From CAWKMN01 sp963850765 (GTDB taxonomy: Bacteria > Chloroflexota > Anaerolineae > Aggregatilineales > Aggregatilineaceae), in NCBI GenBank assembly GCA_963850765.1, contig CAWKMN010000009.1, positions 434,001-498,000 of the forward strand: a stretch of 64,000 nt of DNA, read 5' to 3'. Shown in pieces: positions 52,235 through 61,036 of this stretch. The first letter of the stretch is position 1, and each line of letters begins with the position of its first letter. The position numbers and the translations under genes are program-made. The notes beneath the pieces are model-generated. The model made no database searches. It was not told the origin of the DNA and worked only from the letters and a program-made list of their open reading frames with translations.

Positions 52235-54094
52235 GTGAAAAAAGTTCGATGGGGTTTATTTCTGGTTTTGATCCTGGCGGGCTGTAATTTCGCCATCGAA
52301 GATGAGAATCCCCAACCGACGTTGGGTACACCGATTTTGTGGGCCGGGAGTCCCACGCCGACCGCGGAGGCCTCGGCCACGCCGGCGGCCACCCCGACGA
52401 GCGTGCCGCCAACGGCCAGCGCCACACCGCCGCCCACCTTTACGCCGATTCCGCCCAATCCGACCGTGACACCCGCCCCGACGATCACGAACACACCGCT
52501 CGTGCTGCCCAGCATAGCGGCTATCACCAGTGCGCCGCCCACCGTGCCGAATGTGCAAACGGTGCCGACTGTGTCGGTTGCGCCGACTGTGGCGGGTGTA
52601 CCGACTGTGTCGGCTGCGCCGACCATCACCATCGCGCCGCCGGCCACGTTTACGCCGGTCATCCAGCCCACCCAGACCACGGCCGTGACCGCCGTAGCGG
52701 CTGCTCCGGCGGCCAAGGTCTGCGCGGAATGCGGCAATCTGCGGCTGCGCTCGTCGCCGGGCACCGCGGGCACCGTGCTCACCTATCTCGGCGGCAACAC
52801 GCCGGTCACAGTCATCGGGCGCACGACGGATAATGCCTGGGTGCAGATTGTGCTGGCGGACGGAGTTAACGGGTGGGTATCGGCGCGCTACCTCGAAATC
52901 ACGCTCGATCTGAGTTTGGTCAGCATCACCGGGGAGACGGTCGATACCTCGTGGCCGACGGCGGTCCCGGCCATCTCACCGAGCGGCGTCGAAGTGATCA
53001 CAGGGATCACCTCGCACGCCCGCGAAATTTTCCTTGACGGGCAGGCGAAGGGAAATCTGCCGGGTGTATTCTCCAAGGTGGGTGACAGCATCACCGTCGC
53101 GCCGTATTTCTTCCACCAGTTTATCGACGTGTACAACCTGGGCGATTATGGCTATCTCGGCCCGGTGATGAGATTCTTCTACGGTCCCAACGGGCGCGGC
53201 GGCAATCCGTTCGCGTCCAATTCGATCGCGGCGGGCAATGGGTGGAGTACGGCCAGCGTGCTGAACCCGCCCCAGGCCGATCCGAATGTGTGCCGGGGCG
53301 GGGAAACGCCTCTGCAATGCGAATACCGCGTAACACGTCCGTCCGTGGCGCTGATCATGCTCGGCACCAACGACAGCGGGGGCTTACCGCTCGACCAGTT
53401 CCAGGGCAATCTGAACCGGATCGTGGAGATCTCGATCAGCATGGGCGTGATCCCGGTGCTGAGCACGATCCCGCCGATGCGCTACGAACCGGGGCGGGAC
53501 GCGCGCATCGCGGAATACAACAACATCATCGTCGCCACGGCGCGCACCTACGACGTGCCGCTGTGGAACTACTGGCGCGTCATGATGGATCTGCCCAGCA
53601 GCGGCCTCGGCTTTGACGGCGTGCATCCCTCCGCCTCGCCGGATGGCTTCAACGCGCACTTCGACGCGAACCACCTGAAGTATGGCTACACTATGCGCAA
53701 CCTGACCGGCTTGCAGGTGCTTTACGAGCTGTGGCGGCAGGTCTTGTATGATGCCACCCCCGGCGGCACGGGGAACCCGATCCCCACGCAGCCGGTGATC
53801 GATCCCGGCGCGGGGCCGACCTCCGCCCCCGGATCGTGTACTGGCGCGGCGCAGATCGGGCTAGCGGTGGGTGGACAGGGGCAGGTGACGCCCGGCCTGC
53901 CGAACAAGGTCCGCAGCTCGGCGTCGCTCTCGGCGGCCCAGGTGGGCACCATCCCCGGCGATGGGATCTTCAGTGTCGTGGGTGGGCCATCGTGCGCGGA
54001 CGGTTACGAGTGGTGGCAGGTGAACTATAACGGGCTGGTCGGCTGGACGGCCGGCGGCACCACCAGCGACCCGTGGATCAAGCGTTATCCGTAA
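52235..54094 (+). CDS. SH3-SGNH hydrolase lipoprotein (Ser type)
   Basis: A 619-residue lipoprotein: a short lipoprotein signal ending LILAGC (lipid-anchored Cys17), a Thr/Pro-rich stalk with VPTVSVAPTVAG-type repeats (about 30-165), one SH3 domain (GNLRLRSSPGTAGTVL ... VNGWVSARYLEI), an SGNH hydrolase domain with a complete set of motifs, and a C-terminal SH3 domain (NKVRSSASLSAAQVG ... YEWWQVNYNGLVGW). The active-site residues are Ser285 (FSKVGDSIT), Asn379 in GTND and His464 in DGVHPS. It should deacylate or de-esterify a cell-surface polymer. The GTG at 52235 follows GGGAGTGGG. Confidence 0.85.
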   Translation: MKKVRWGLFLVLILAGCNFAIEDENPQPTLGTPILWAGSPTPTAEASATPAATPTSVPPTASATPPPTFTPIPPNPTVTPAPTITNTPLVLPSIAAITSAPPTVPNVQTVPTVSVAPTVAGVPTVSAAPTITIAPPATFTPVIQPTQTTAVTAVAAAPAAKVCAECGNLRLRSSPGTAGTVLTYLGGNTPVTVIGRTTDNAWVQIVLADGVNGWVSARYLEITLDLSLVSITGETVDTSWPTAVPAISPSGVEVITGITSHAREIFLDGQAKGNLPGVFSKVGDSITVAPYFFHQFIDVYNLGDYGYLGPVMRFFYGPNGRGGNPFASNSIAAGNGWSTASVLNPPQADPNVCRGGETPLQCEYRVTRPSVALIMLGTNDSGGLPLDQFQGNLNRIVEISISMGVIPVLSTIPPMRYEPGRDARIAEYNNIIVATARTYDVPLWNYWRVMMDLPSSGLGFDGVHPSASPDGFNAHFDANHLKYGYTMRNLTGLQVLYELWRQVLYDATPGGTGNPIPTQPVIDPGAGPTSAPGSCTGAAQIGLAVGGQGQVTPGLPNKVRSSASLSAAQVGTIPGDGIFSVVGGPSCADGYEWWQVNYNGLVGWTAGGTTSDPWIKRYP

Positions 54095-54454
54095 AAGAAG
54101 CTGGCGGCTTTCAGCGGTCAGCTTAACCTCACCCCGCACGCCGCCCCTCTCCACGCGCGGAGAGGGGGAGCCGGTGGCGAACCGACTGCTAGTAGGGGCG
54201 GGGCTTGCCCCGCCGATTGGGCAACCCAATGCGCTTTCATTTTTAAAGGCGGTAATTCAGACGCTTGGTAGGGGCGACCCATCGTAGGCGGCGCCCCTAC
54301 AGGCTTACCCCCGTAATTTGTAAAATGCATAGGGTTGCCCCTACGAAGACGCCATTACCTGTTTTAAACGCATCGGGCCAATTATCTATTCCGCGCTGCA
54401 CAAATCAGAAAGGGCCTATCCGCCCCACTGTCTACCGTCAACTGTCAACTGTTT
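54095..54454. repeat. Repeat-filled gap ending in an ACTGTCN array
   Basis: A GCTTTCA, GCGGTCA, GCTTAAC remnant (about 54107-54127), a CCTCTCCACGCGCGGAGAGG palindrome (about 54146-54168), a GGGGCGGGGCTTGCCCCGCC palindrome (about 54195-54216), a looser copy (about 54269-54300) and four units ACTGTCT, ACCGTCA, ACTGTCA, ACTGTTT (54427-54454) touching the adenosine deaminase stop. No gene is seen. Confidence 0.75.
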
Positions 54455-54455
54455 T

Positions 54456-55547
54456 CTACCATGGCCGCTTGAGCAGCGTATCGTCCATGCCCATGCTGTT
54501 GCGAAAATCGGTGACAAGCTGCGCGCGCTCGTCGCGAGGCAGGAACGCCGCCCGCGCCGCGTTGAGCACGCTGTAGCGGATCTTCTCCAGCGGCAGGCCC
54601 AGCCCAACATGCGCCAGCATCAGCTCGTCAGTGAGCGTGATCGCGCTCAGCGCCGGGTCGTCGGTGTTGATGGTCGTGTTGACGCCCAGGTAGTTCAGGT
54701 CGATCAGCGGGTGCTCATTCAGGCGCGCGACGACGCCGCTCTGCATGTTGCTGGTGGGGCAGACTTCGAGCGTCGTGCCGCGCTCGCGGAGCAGTTGGAT
54801 CACGCGCGAATCTTCGACCGACCGCACGCCGTGCCCGATGCGATCCGCGCCGAGCACTTCCACGGCCTCGCGCACGTTGTTCGCGCCCTGCCATTCGCCC
54901 GCGTGGACCGTCAGGCGCAGCCCTTCCGCTTTGGCGCGATCGAACACCTCTTTGAACGGCCGCGCCGAGAATCCGTCTTCCTGCCCGGCCAGATCCATCG
55001 CCACCAGCGCGCAGTCGTGCGTTTTCAGCGTGGCGTCGAGCACTTTCTCGGCGATCTCGACGCTCTCGTGCCGGTTCACCGAGACGATCAGGCGCACGCG
55101 GATTTCGTTCGCCTCGGCCGTGCGGGTCGCTTCCTGGCAGACCAGCGCGATCACTTCCTCATAGGGGTATTTGTTCTGGCGGGCGAGAGCATGCGGCGTA
55201 AACCGCAGTTCCAGATATTTCACGTTGTCGCGGGCGGCATCTTCGACCACTTCGCGCGTGATGCGCTGGATAATGTCCATCGAGCAGTAGAACTGGCGCA
55301 GCACGTTAAATTTGCTCAGAAAAACCGCCGAGCTGGAGTCGTCTTCATCGGTGACCTGCACATGGGGCCGCAGTTCTTTGAGATCATACGCGGGCAGGGG
55401 GATGTCGAACTCGTGCGCTACTTCGATCAGCGTAGGCAAGCGGATCGATCCTTCGAGGTGGCGATGCAGTTCAATCTTGGGCCACGCCCACAACCCCTTC
55501 CACAAATCGCTGTCGCGGTTGACCACGCTCTCTACGTTGAATGCCAC
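54456..55547 (-). CDS. add: Adenosine deaminase
   Basis: A 363-residue purine-salvage enzyme that hydrolyses (deoxy)adenosine to (deoxy)inosine. The zinc ligands His28 and His30 are in LHRHLEGS, a further His and the catalytic Glu are in TVHAGEW (His215), RIGHGVRS holds the His that activates water, and TDDPA the Asp ligand. The length is typical. It starts only 13 bases after the histidine kinase stop and may be read through from that operon. The close relative adenine deaminase cannot be fully excluded. Confidence 0.92.
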   Translation of the reverse strand: MAFNVESVVNRDSDLWKGLWAWPKIELHRHLEGSIRLPTLIEVAHEFDIPLPAYDLKELRPHVQVTDEDDSSSAVFLSKFNVLRQFYCSMDIIQRITREVVEDAARDNVKYLELRFTPHALARQNKYPYEEVIALVCQEATRTAEANEIRVRLIVSVNRHESVEIAEKVLDATLKTHDCALVAMDLAGQEDGFSARPFKEVFDRAKAEGLRLTVHAGEWQGANNVREAVEVLGADRIGHGVRSVEDSRVIQLLRERGTTLEVCPTSNMQSGVVARLNEHPLIDLNYLGVNTTINTDDPALSAITLTDELMLAHVGLGLPLEKIRYSVLNAARAAFLPRDERAQLVTDFRNSMGMDDTLLKRPW

Positions 55548-55560
55548 AGTTGTTTGTCCT

Positions 55561-58500
55561 TTACTGGTCGATTGCGAGCGGCAGCGTAAAGGTGAACGTG
55601 CTGCCCACCCCCGGCTCGCTCGTCACGCGGACCTGCCCCTGATGCGCCTCGACGATTTGTTGAACGATATACAGCCCCAACCCGGAGCCGCTGAAGCGTT
55701 TGCGGTTGCCTCGGAAAAACCGCTCGAACACATAGGGAATCTGGTCAGGCGCGATACCGATTCCCTGGTCGCCGATCGATACGGTGACACGCCGGCTGTC
55801 GGGATCGCGCTCCGACGACAGCGTGATTGTCCCGCCTTCGGGCGAGAACTTCACTGCGTTGTTGATCAGATTATCAAACACACGGCTCAGACGATGGTAA
55901 TCTGCCTGGATCGGCAGCGCGCCGGGAGCCAGATAGGCCACAAACGTAAAATTCTGGTCGCTGTGGACCATCTGGGCGTCTGCGATCGCCTGGTGACACA
56001 TCTCGTTGAGATCGATCGGATGAAGCTCCAGCATGTCCTGGCTGATCGGCTTGGCGGCCATAATATCGAGCGTCAGCCGTTCGATCGAGCGCGTGCGCTT
56101 GAGCACCAGATCCAGCACCTCGATCTGGAACTCCGTGACCGGCCCCAGTTCGCCATTATGCAGCATATCCGTGTAACCGTACACGATCTGCAATGGGCTG
56201 CGCAGATCGTGACTGACCTGATACACCAGTTCGCGGCGCAGGGCGTCCTGGGCTTCAAGCGCGGCATTCGCCGCCGCCAATTGGTCGGCCCGCTCGCGTG
56301 TTTGATTCAGCAGATTGACCATTTCAATCGCCGCCGCGATCTGCCCGCCGGCGATGGTCAGGACGCGCTCGTGCTCCGGGGTAAACGCGTCGGTCATCGC
56401 GCCATCCAGCCCCAGCGCGCCGATCACGCTCCCGCGCACCGTCAGCGGGACGATCATGACCGAGCGCACGCCCGGATCGACCACGCGGAACGCCGGATCG
56501 TTAAGCGTGTCGCGCACGTACAGCGGCTGCCCGGTCTGGACCACCCGGCCGGCCCCGTATTCCCCGATAGCAAAATGAGCACGTTCCAGAATGGCCGGTT
56601 CAAGGCCGATGGCGGCTTTAACGACCACTTCCTGCTGGCCGTCGTCAACCAGGGCGATCCATGCGCCGCGACATCCATAGACGTCTTGAAGGGTGTGAAC
56701 CACTACATCAAATACATCGGCCAGGGTCGCGCGGCTGCTGACCTGCCGGGCGAGATCCTGCAGCGCCGTGACCTCGTCCAGCCGGCGGCGCAGCGCGATC
56801 GTGTAGCGCGCGTTCTCGAACGCCGTCGCGGCCTGCATGCACAGCAGTTCCAGCGTCCGCTGCACGTCGCGCCGGAAATAGGTCGGCTCGCGGTAGAGCA
56901 GGGACAGCGCGGCGAATTCGTGCCCGCTGCGCATGATCGGGTAAACGGCGGCGGCCTGCACCGGCCAGGGAGTCTCGAATTCGGCCTGGAGCGCCGGCTG
57001 ATCGGCCAGATTGGGCCGGATCACCGGCTGCCGGGTCGCAGTCATGCCGCGGATCAGGCTGTTTGGTGCGGTCAAATCGACCTGGCTGATCTGCGGCTGG
57101 CTGGGTTCACTGCCGGGCTGGCCTACCCAGGTGCGCGCCTCCCACGGCGCGTTATCGCACAGACACAGCCGGACCTCGGCGGGCCGGAACAGCTTGACGG
57201 CCGTGCGTGTGATCTGTTCGGCGATCGTATCCGGGTCCTGGGTGGCGGCGAGATCGAGGCTCAACTGGTGCAGCGTGGCGAGTGCGGTCAGGCGTTCGAG
57301 CGCCTGATCGTAAAGCTGGGCATTGCCGACCGCTGTGGCGATTGCCCCGGCGATGATCTCCAGCGTTTCAATATCATCCGGCGAGTACGCATCAGGCTGG
57401 TAACTTTGCACGGTGATCACACCGACGACATCATCCAGCGTCATGAGCGGGAACATCAGGATACTGCGCGGCATATCCCCGTCCACAATCATCTCGGAAG
57501 GCAGGGAGTCTTGCGTGCTGTCGTGAATAATGATGCTCTGCCGGCTGCGGATCACCATGCCGGTCAGCCCTTCGTCCACGCTCATGAAGGTGTCCGGGCT
57601 GGGGTGGCCGTGGTCATACGAGCCGACGATGCTGACCAGCCGGGTCTCGGGGTCGTACAGCCCGATGAAAAACGTGGACGTATCCATCAGGCTGGTGATC
57701 TGCTGGTAGGCGACTTCCAGCACGCTTCTCAGATCAAGCCGGCTGATGGCGTGGCTGACGTCGCTGAGCGCCTGATAGCGCTTGGCGCGGCGCTGCTCGT
57801 CTTCAAACTGGCGGACATTATGCACGGCAGCGGCGACCTGACTGGCGAGCGCCAGCACCAGCTCGGCATCTTCCTCGGAAAACGTGTTGGTTGTGGTGCT
57901 GTCGAGATTGATTTCGCCCATGAACTCGCCGTGGTGGATCAGCGGCGCACCCAACCAGCTGCGGATGATGCGGTGGTTGGGCAGTTGAATCCAGCGCGGA
58001 TCGGTGGTGCAGTCGGAGATGACGATCGGCTGCCCGTTTTCGCGCATCATGCGGCTGGTCACAAAATCCGACATACGATTCTGAAGCTGGGAATTATAGT
58101 CCTCGAATTGACCCGCGGTCCACCGCCGATAGCGCAGGGTGCCATCGCGTTCCACGATATAAATCGTGCTGACATTACACGGGATCAGGCGATGAACCCG
58201 GCACAGCACGTTATCCAGCAGCGCGTTCACATCCAGCGTGCCCGAGACATCGGCCATGATCGAGTAGAGCGTGTCGAGCCGATCCCGCAGATGTTCCACC
58301 ACGTGATGCACGAGCAGAAACTCATCGCGGTTGGGCATCCGCCAGATCGACACGCGGATCGGGATGCGCCGGCCATTGGAGGCGACCACGATGATCGGAA
58401 GCTGGGCGGACTGGGTGGCGGGGTGATCGACCACGGCGCTCCACCCGGCGCTGGCGGTGTCTGCGCTTTCGGGTGCGAGAAATCGCAGCGCGGACCGCCC

Positions 58501-58650
58501 GATCAGGTCTTTGAGGGTGTATCCGTAAAATGCCTCGGCGGCGGGCGTCGCAAACCGGATAATGCCCCTGGCATTGAGCACACAGATTACTTCGGACGCG
58601 TCGCCCGGCGAGGGTGAAGAAATAACCGCTTGGGAGGATTCGCTTGTCAT
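55561..58650 (-). CDS. PAS-multi-GAF soluble sensor histidine kinase
   Basis: A 1029-residue kinase with no membrane segment. In order: a PAS domain (about 20-120), four GAF domains (about 130-290, 300-450, 460-620 and 635-790), a HisKA helix with the acceptor His814 in QVSHDLRSPLQ, and a HATPase domain (DNLINNAVKFSP, IGDQGIGI, GSGLGLYIVQQ). GAF domains bind small ligands or chromophores. None shows an obvious bilin-binding Cys in a canonical context, but I cannot exclude one. It is the last signalling gene of a run that begins with a winged-helix protein and a KaiC-like ATPase, so it is the probable output or partner of that module (inference). Confidence 0.9.
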   Translation of the reverse strand: MTSESSQAVISSPSPGDASEVICVLNARGIIRFATPAAEAFYGYTLKDLIGRSALRFLAPESADTASAGWSAVVDHPATQSAQLPIIVVASNGRRIPIRVSIWRMPNRDEFLLVHHVVEHLRDRLDTLYSIMADVSGTLDVNALLDNVLCRVHRLIPCNVSTIYIVERDGTLRYRRWTAGQFEDYNSQLQNRMSDFVTSRMMRENGQPIVISDCTTDPRWIQLPNHRIIRSWLGAPLIHHGEFMGEINLDSTTTNTFSEEDAELVLALASQVAAAVHNVRQFEDEQRRAKRYQALSDVSHAISRLDLRSVLEVAYQQITSLMDTSTFFIGLYDPETRLVSIVGSYDHGHPSPDTFMSVDEGLTGMVIRSRQSIIIHDSTQDSLPSEMIVDGDMPRSILMFPLMTLDDVVGVITVQSYQPDAYSPDDIETLEIIAGAIATAVGNAQLYDQALERLTALATLHQLSLDLAATQDPDTIAEQITRTAVKLFRPAEVRLCLCDNAPWEARTWVGQPGSEPSQPQISQVDLTAPNSLIRGMTATRQPVIRPNLADQPALQAEFETPWPVQAAAVYPIMRSGHEFAALSLLYREPTYFRRDVQRTLELLCMQAATAFENARYTIALRRRLDEVTALQDLARQVSSRATLADVFDVVVHTLQDVYGCRGAWIALVDDGQQEVVVKAAIGLEPAILERAHFAIGEYGAGRVVQTGQPLYVRDTLNDPAFRVVDPGVRSVMIVPLTVRGSVIGALGLDGAMTDAFTPEHERVLTIAGGQIAAAIEMVNLLNQTRERADQLAAANAALEAQDALRRELVYQVSHDLRSPLQIVYGYTDMLHNGELGPVTEFQIEVLDLVLKRTRSIERLTLDIMAAKPISQDMLELHPIDLNEMCHQAIADAQMVHSDQNFTFVAYLAPGALPIQADYHRLSRVFDNLINNAVKFSPEGGTITLSSERDPDSRRVTVSIGDQGIGIAPDQIPYVFERFFRGNRKRFSGSGLGLYIVQQIVEAHQGQVRVTSEPGVGSTFTFTLPLAIDQ

Positions 58651-58665
58651 CGTTTACATCCAGAG

Positions 58666-59022
58666 TCAGCGCCGTGGCGAAACGGGCGATTGGCCTTCGC
58701 GTGCATACACCAGCCAGCCCCAATAGCGCCAGGCCGTGAACAGCCCCAGCGAGATGCCCAGGGCGAGCGGCAGGTCGTGTAACAGCGCCTCCAACGAATT
58801 CCCTCCCCAATCGGCCTGCTGGTCATCCGCCACGCCGATCGCCAGCAGGCGCACGCCCAGCGGAAAGATCATCAGCGCCATCGCCACGTAAAACACCCGA
58901 TAGAGCGGTGGCCGGTGCGTCACTTCTCCAAACCGCCGGCTGATCTGTGCCATAACCCACAGCATCAGCATCAGCGCCAGCGGCGCGCTTGCACTCAACA
59001 GCGTCAAAATATTGTTAAGCAT
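58666..59022 (-). CDS. Small three-helix membrane protein A
   Basis: A 118-residue integral membrane protein with three hydrophobic segments (ASAPLALMLMLWVMAQI, YRVFYVAMALMIFPLGVRLLAIG, LPLALGISLGLFTAWRYWGWLVYA). The layout resembles the N-terminal membrane module of the 2622-5351 histidine kinase, here as a separate protein. The stop is 15 bases before the GAF kinase start, so the two are surely co-expressed; it could tether that soluble kinase to the membrane (inference). Family not recognised. Confidence 0.7.
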   Translation of the reverse strand: MLNNILTLLSASAPLALMLMLWVMAQISRRFGEVTHRPPLYRVFYVAMALMIFPLGVRLLAIGVADDQQADWGGNSLEALLHDLPLALGISLGLFTAWRYWGWLVYAREGQSPVSPRR

Positions 59023-59318
59023 AGGTGTTGTTAGTTGTTGGTTGTTAGTTTTAGTTGACAGTAAATAGTTTTCAGTTTGCCGTGATCCGGTGAACGGCTC
59101 ACGTTCTTCCCGGCCGGTGAGGGTGCAACGGTTTACCCCACCTTTTTACCCCTCCCTAAATCCCTCCCCGTACACGGAGAGGGACTTGAAACGCGTCGGG
59201 TGGCAGACGCGTCTCCCCTTTCTCCGCGTGCGGGGAGAAAGGGTGCCGACCAAAGGTCGGACGGGGGATAGGGGTAAACAGCGCCTCACCCGCGAAAAAT
59301 TCCGGTATTCGTGTTGCC
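59023..59318. repeat. Heptads and palindromes inside the signalling operon
   Basis: A TTGTTAG, TTGTTGG, TTGTTAG array (59028-59048) and palindromes at about 59150-59182 and 59214-59243. This is the only large gap within the kaiC-kinase run. Confidence 0.7.
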
Positions 59319-59612
59319 TCACCGCCCGCTGGTCATCCGGCGGTAGACATGCAAACACAGCGCCGCCAGCGTACTGCCCCCGATCAACAGCAGAACATTT
59401 GCCCACGCGTCCCCGGCCAGTTTATCGAGCCCGGTCAGGCGGATCGATGCACCCGCAAAAGCCAGCACGGGCACCGTAAACAGCCGGTAATACGTCCGCT
59501 GGCCGGACAGCCGCTCATAGAACCGCGCGATCAGAGCCATCAGAAAGACCAGGGCGCTCAGGCCAAACCAACTGTACAGGATTAACAACTGGTGCGCGCT
59601 GACACTATCCAT
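59319..59612 (-). CDS. Small three-helix membrane protein B
   Basis: A 97-residue membrane protein with three hydrophobic segments (LLILYSWFGLSALVFLMALIARFY, LFTVPVLAFAGASIRL, ANVLLLIGGSTLAALCLHVY). It is similar in size and topology to membrane protein A and may be a diverged sister. It starts 13 bases after the KaiC-like gene's stop. Family not recognised. Confidence 0.68.
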   Translation of the reverse strand: MDSVSAHQLLILYSWFGLSALVFLMALIARFYERLSGQRTYYRLFTVPVLAFAGASIRLTGLDKLAGDAWANVLLLIGGSTLAALCLHVYRRMTSGR

Positions 59613-59625
59613 GCCCCCGCCTGAC

Positions 59626-60399
59626 CTATTTGTGGCCGAGAAATGCGGCGGCGAACGCTTCGGCGTGAGTCATGACAGGCGCGCCGCTCATAATGCCCCG
59701 GGTACCCTCAAATCGCGCCCGCACGTCGATCCCGCGCGGGGTAATCGCAAACTGGCGGATGTCCTTATCGTGGTCGCTGCCGCGCAGCTTGAGCACGAGC
59801 AGCGCCCGGTGGACGGCGCTCTGCAGCTCGACGTAGCGCAGCAGCAGGTACGAATCCGCGACAAAGGCCAGATCCTCTTCGCTGTCGGTCATCTCGCCAA
59901 GCAGCGCCGGATTTTCGCGCGTCAGGACCGCCGTCAGGCCCAGGCGCTTAAGCCCGTTGATGAACTCGAACGTCACCCGGCGCAGTTCCACCGGATCGGC
60001 GGTCAGAAATTCCAGGTGGCTGAGGCTGTCCACCAGGATCCGCTTTGCGCCGATGGCATCTGCCATCATCTCGATGCGTCCGTTGATCTTTTGCAGGTCG
60101 ACGCGCGAGACTTCCGGGCTGCTCATGATGATACGCAGCCGGTCGCTGGCTTCGTGCTGCTCGAAATCCCAGCCGAAGCTGGCTGCGTCGCGGTAGTATT
60201 GCTGGGGGAATTCCTCAAAGGTCAGGATCAAACCCGGCTCGTCACAGAGAGTGATGCCATGCTGAATAAACTGCATGCCCAGCGTACTTTTGCCGGTGCC
60301 CGGCGCGCCTTCGACCAGATTGGCCGTGTGCGGCAGATAGCCGCCCCGTATCATCTGATCCAGGCCGTCGATGCCGGTTGGAACGCGGTGAGTTACCAT
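59626..60399 (-). CDS. Single-domain KaiC/RAD55-like ATPase
   Basis: A 257-residue RecA-fold ATPase of the KaiC family with one CII-like domain, whereas cyanobacterial KaiC has two. It begins VPTGIDGLDQMIRGGYLP, Walker A is GAPGTGKST (31-39), the catalytic glutamate pair is LTFEEFPQQ (62-63) and Walker B is RILVDSLSHLEF. The C-terminus has RGIDVRARFEGTRGIMSG. Such proteins hexamerise and act as signalling ATPases in bacteria and archaea. The operon context with a winged-helix protein and a histidine kinase supports signalling over DNA repair. Confidence 0.88.
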   Translation of the reverse strand: MVTHRVPTGIDGLDQMIRGGYLPHTANLVEGAPGTGKSTLGMQFIQHGITLCDEPGLILTFEEFPQQYYRDAASFGWDFEQHEASDRLRIIMSSPEVSRVDLQKINGRIEMMADAIGAKRILVDSLSHLEFLTADPVELRRVTFEFINGLKRLGLTAVLTRENPALLGEMTDSEEDLAFVADSYLLLRYVELQSAVHRALLVLKLRGSDHDKDIRQFAITPRGIDVRARFEGTRGIMSGAPVMTHAEAFAAAFLGHK

Positions 60400-60413
60400 G
60401 CCGGCAGCTCCTC

Positions 60414-60788
60414 TCAGCGCAAGTTGCGAATGACGTGATAGATTGCCTTGACCCGGAACTGACGGTCATCGCACGCCTGGATAAACCGCCGGATCAGATC
60501 GCGCACATCGGGATCGGCCGTCAGCGTGTAGACGCGCATCCCGGTCAGATCTTCCATTTCCAGCACGCCGTCGCGCGCCAACTGAACCAGTTCGGGCTCA
60601 ACCGTGCGCGCGTCGCGCCCGGTGTAGCGGGCGATGCTGTCGGCGGTGTCGGTGGTGTGCGGGTTATCATGGAAAAAGCGCACCAGATCCCACTTGATAA
60701 ACGAATTGATGCGCGTCTGGATCAGATCAAGCAGGCGTGGGTCCATATCGTCCATCAGCCCGGTGGTGAGATCGTCTGTGTCAGCCAT
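60414..60788 (-). CDS. Small winged-helix-like protein heading the KaiC operon
   Basis: A 124-residue protein. Residues about 25-95 read as a winged helix (FIKWDLVRFFHDNPHTTDTADSIARYTGRDARTVEPELVQLARDGVLEMEDLTGMRVYTLT), with helices flanking it. It may bind DNA or act as a protein-interaction winged helix for the KaiC-like ATPase encoded 14 bases downstream. A GGAGGGA site precedes the ATG, and an 8-bp-arm dyad lies 22 bases upstream, a natural autoregulatory operator (inference). Confidence 0.75.
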   Translation of the reverse strand: MADTDDLTTGLMDDMDPRLLDLIQTRINSFIKWDLVRFFHDNPHTTDTADSIARYTGRDARTVEPELVQLARDGVLEMEDLTGMRVYTLTADPDVRDLIRRFIQACDDRQFRVKAIYHVIRNLR

Positions 60789-60809
60789 TCTCTTATCCCT
60801 CCGCGTCAG

Positions 60810-60828
60810 TTGGCAGGTAGCCTGCCAA
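60810..60828. promoter_or_regulatory. Dyad operator or hairpin at the head of the KaiC operon
   Basis: TTGGCAGG and CCTGCCAA are perfect 8-bp arms around TAG, between the probable promoter region and the ribosome site of the winged-helix gene. As RNA it would be a tight hairpin 9 bases from the GGAGGGA site; as DNA it has the form of a dimeric regulator site. A CCTCCC/GGAGAGGG-type palindrome lies further upstream (about 60938-60965). Confidence 0.5.
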
Positions 60829-61036
60829 TCCTGATTCTCCCCACTTCACTCAGCGGCTGTAATAGAACATGATGTCTGGACCGGCCATTGAAACAGACCT
60901 GCCCTGCTCGGTCTAGCCAGCGGGAGCTGCCGCTAAATCCCTCCCCGTAAACGGAGAGGGACTTGACCGACTCCCCTTTCTCCGCGCGGGGATGAGGCCG
61001 TGAACGTGCATACACGCTCTGGTTGTGATCATCCTG

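Noticed and set aside
55312..58617. A 1101-codon open frame on the plus strand, antisense to the GAF histidine kinase
   Set aside because: High-GC codon use opens long antisense frames. The translation is rich in Arg/His/Gln without any recognisable domain, and the minus-strand frame is a complete kinase.
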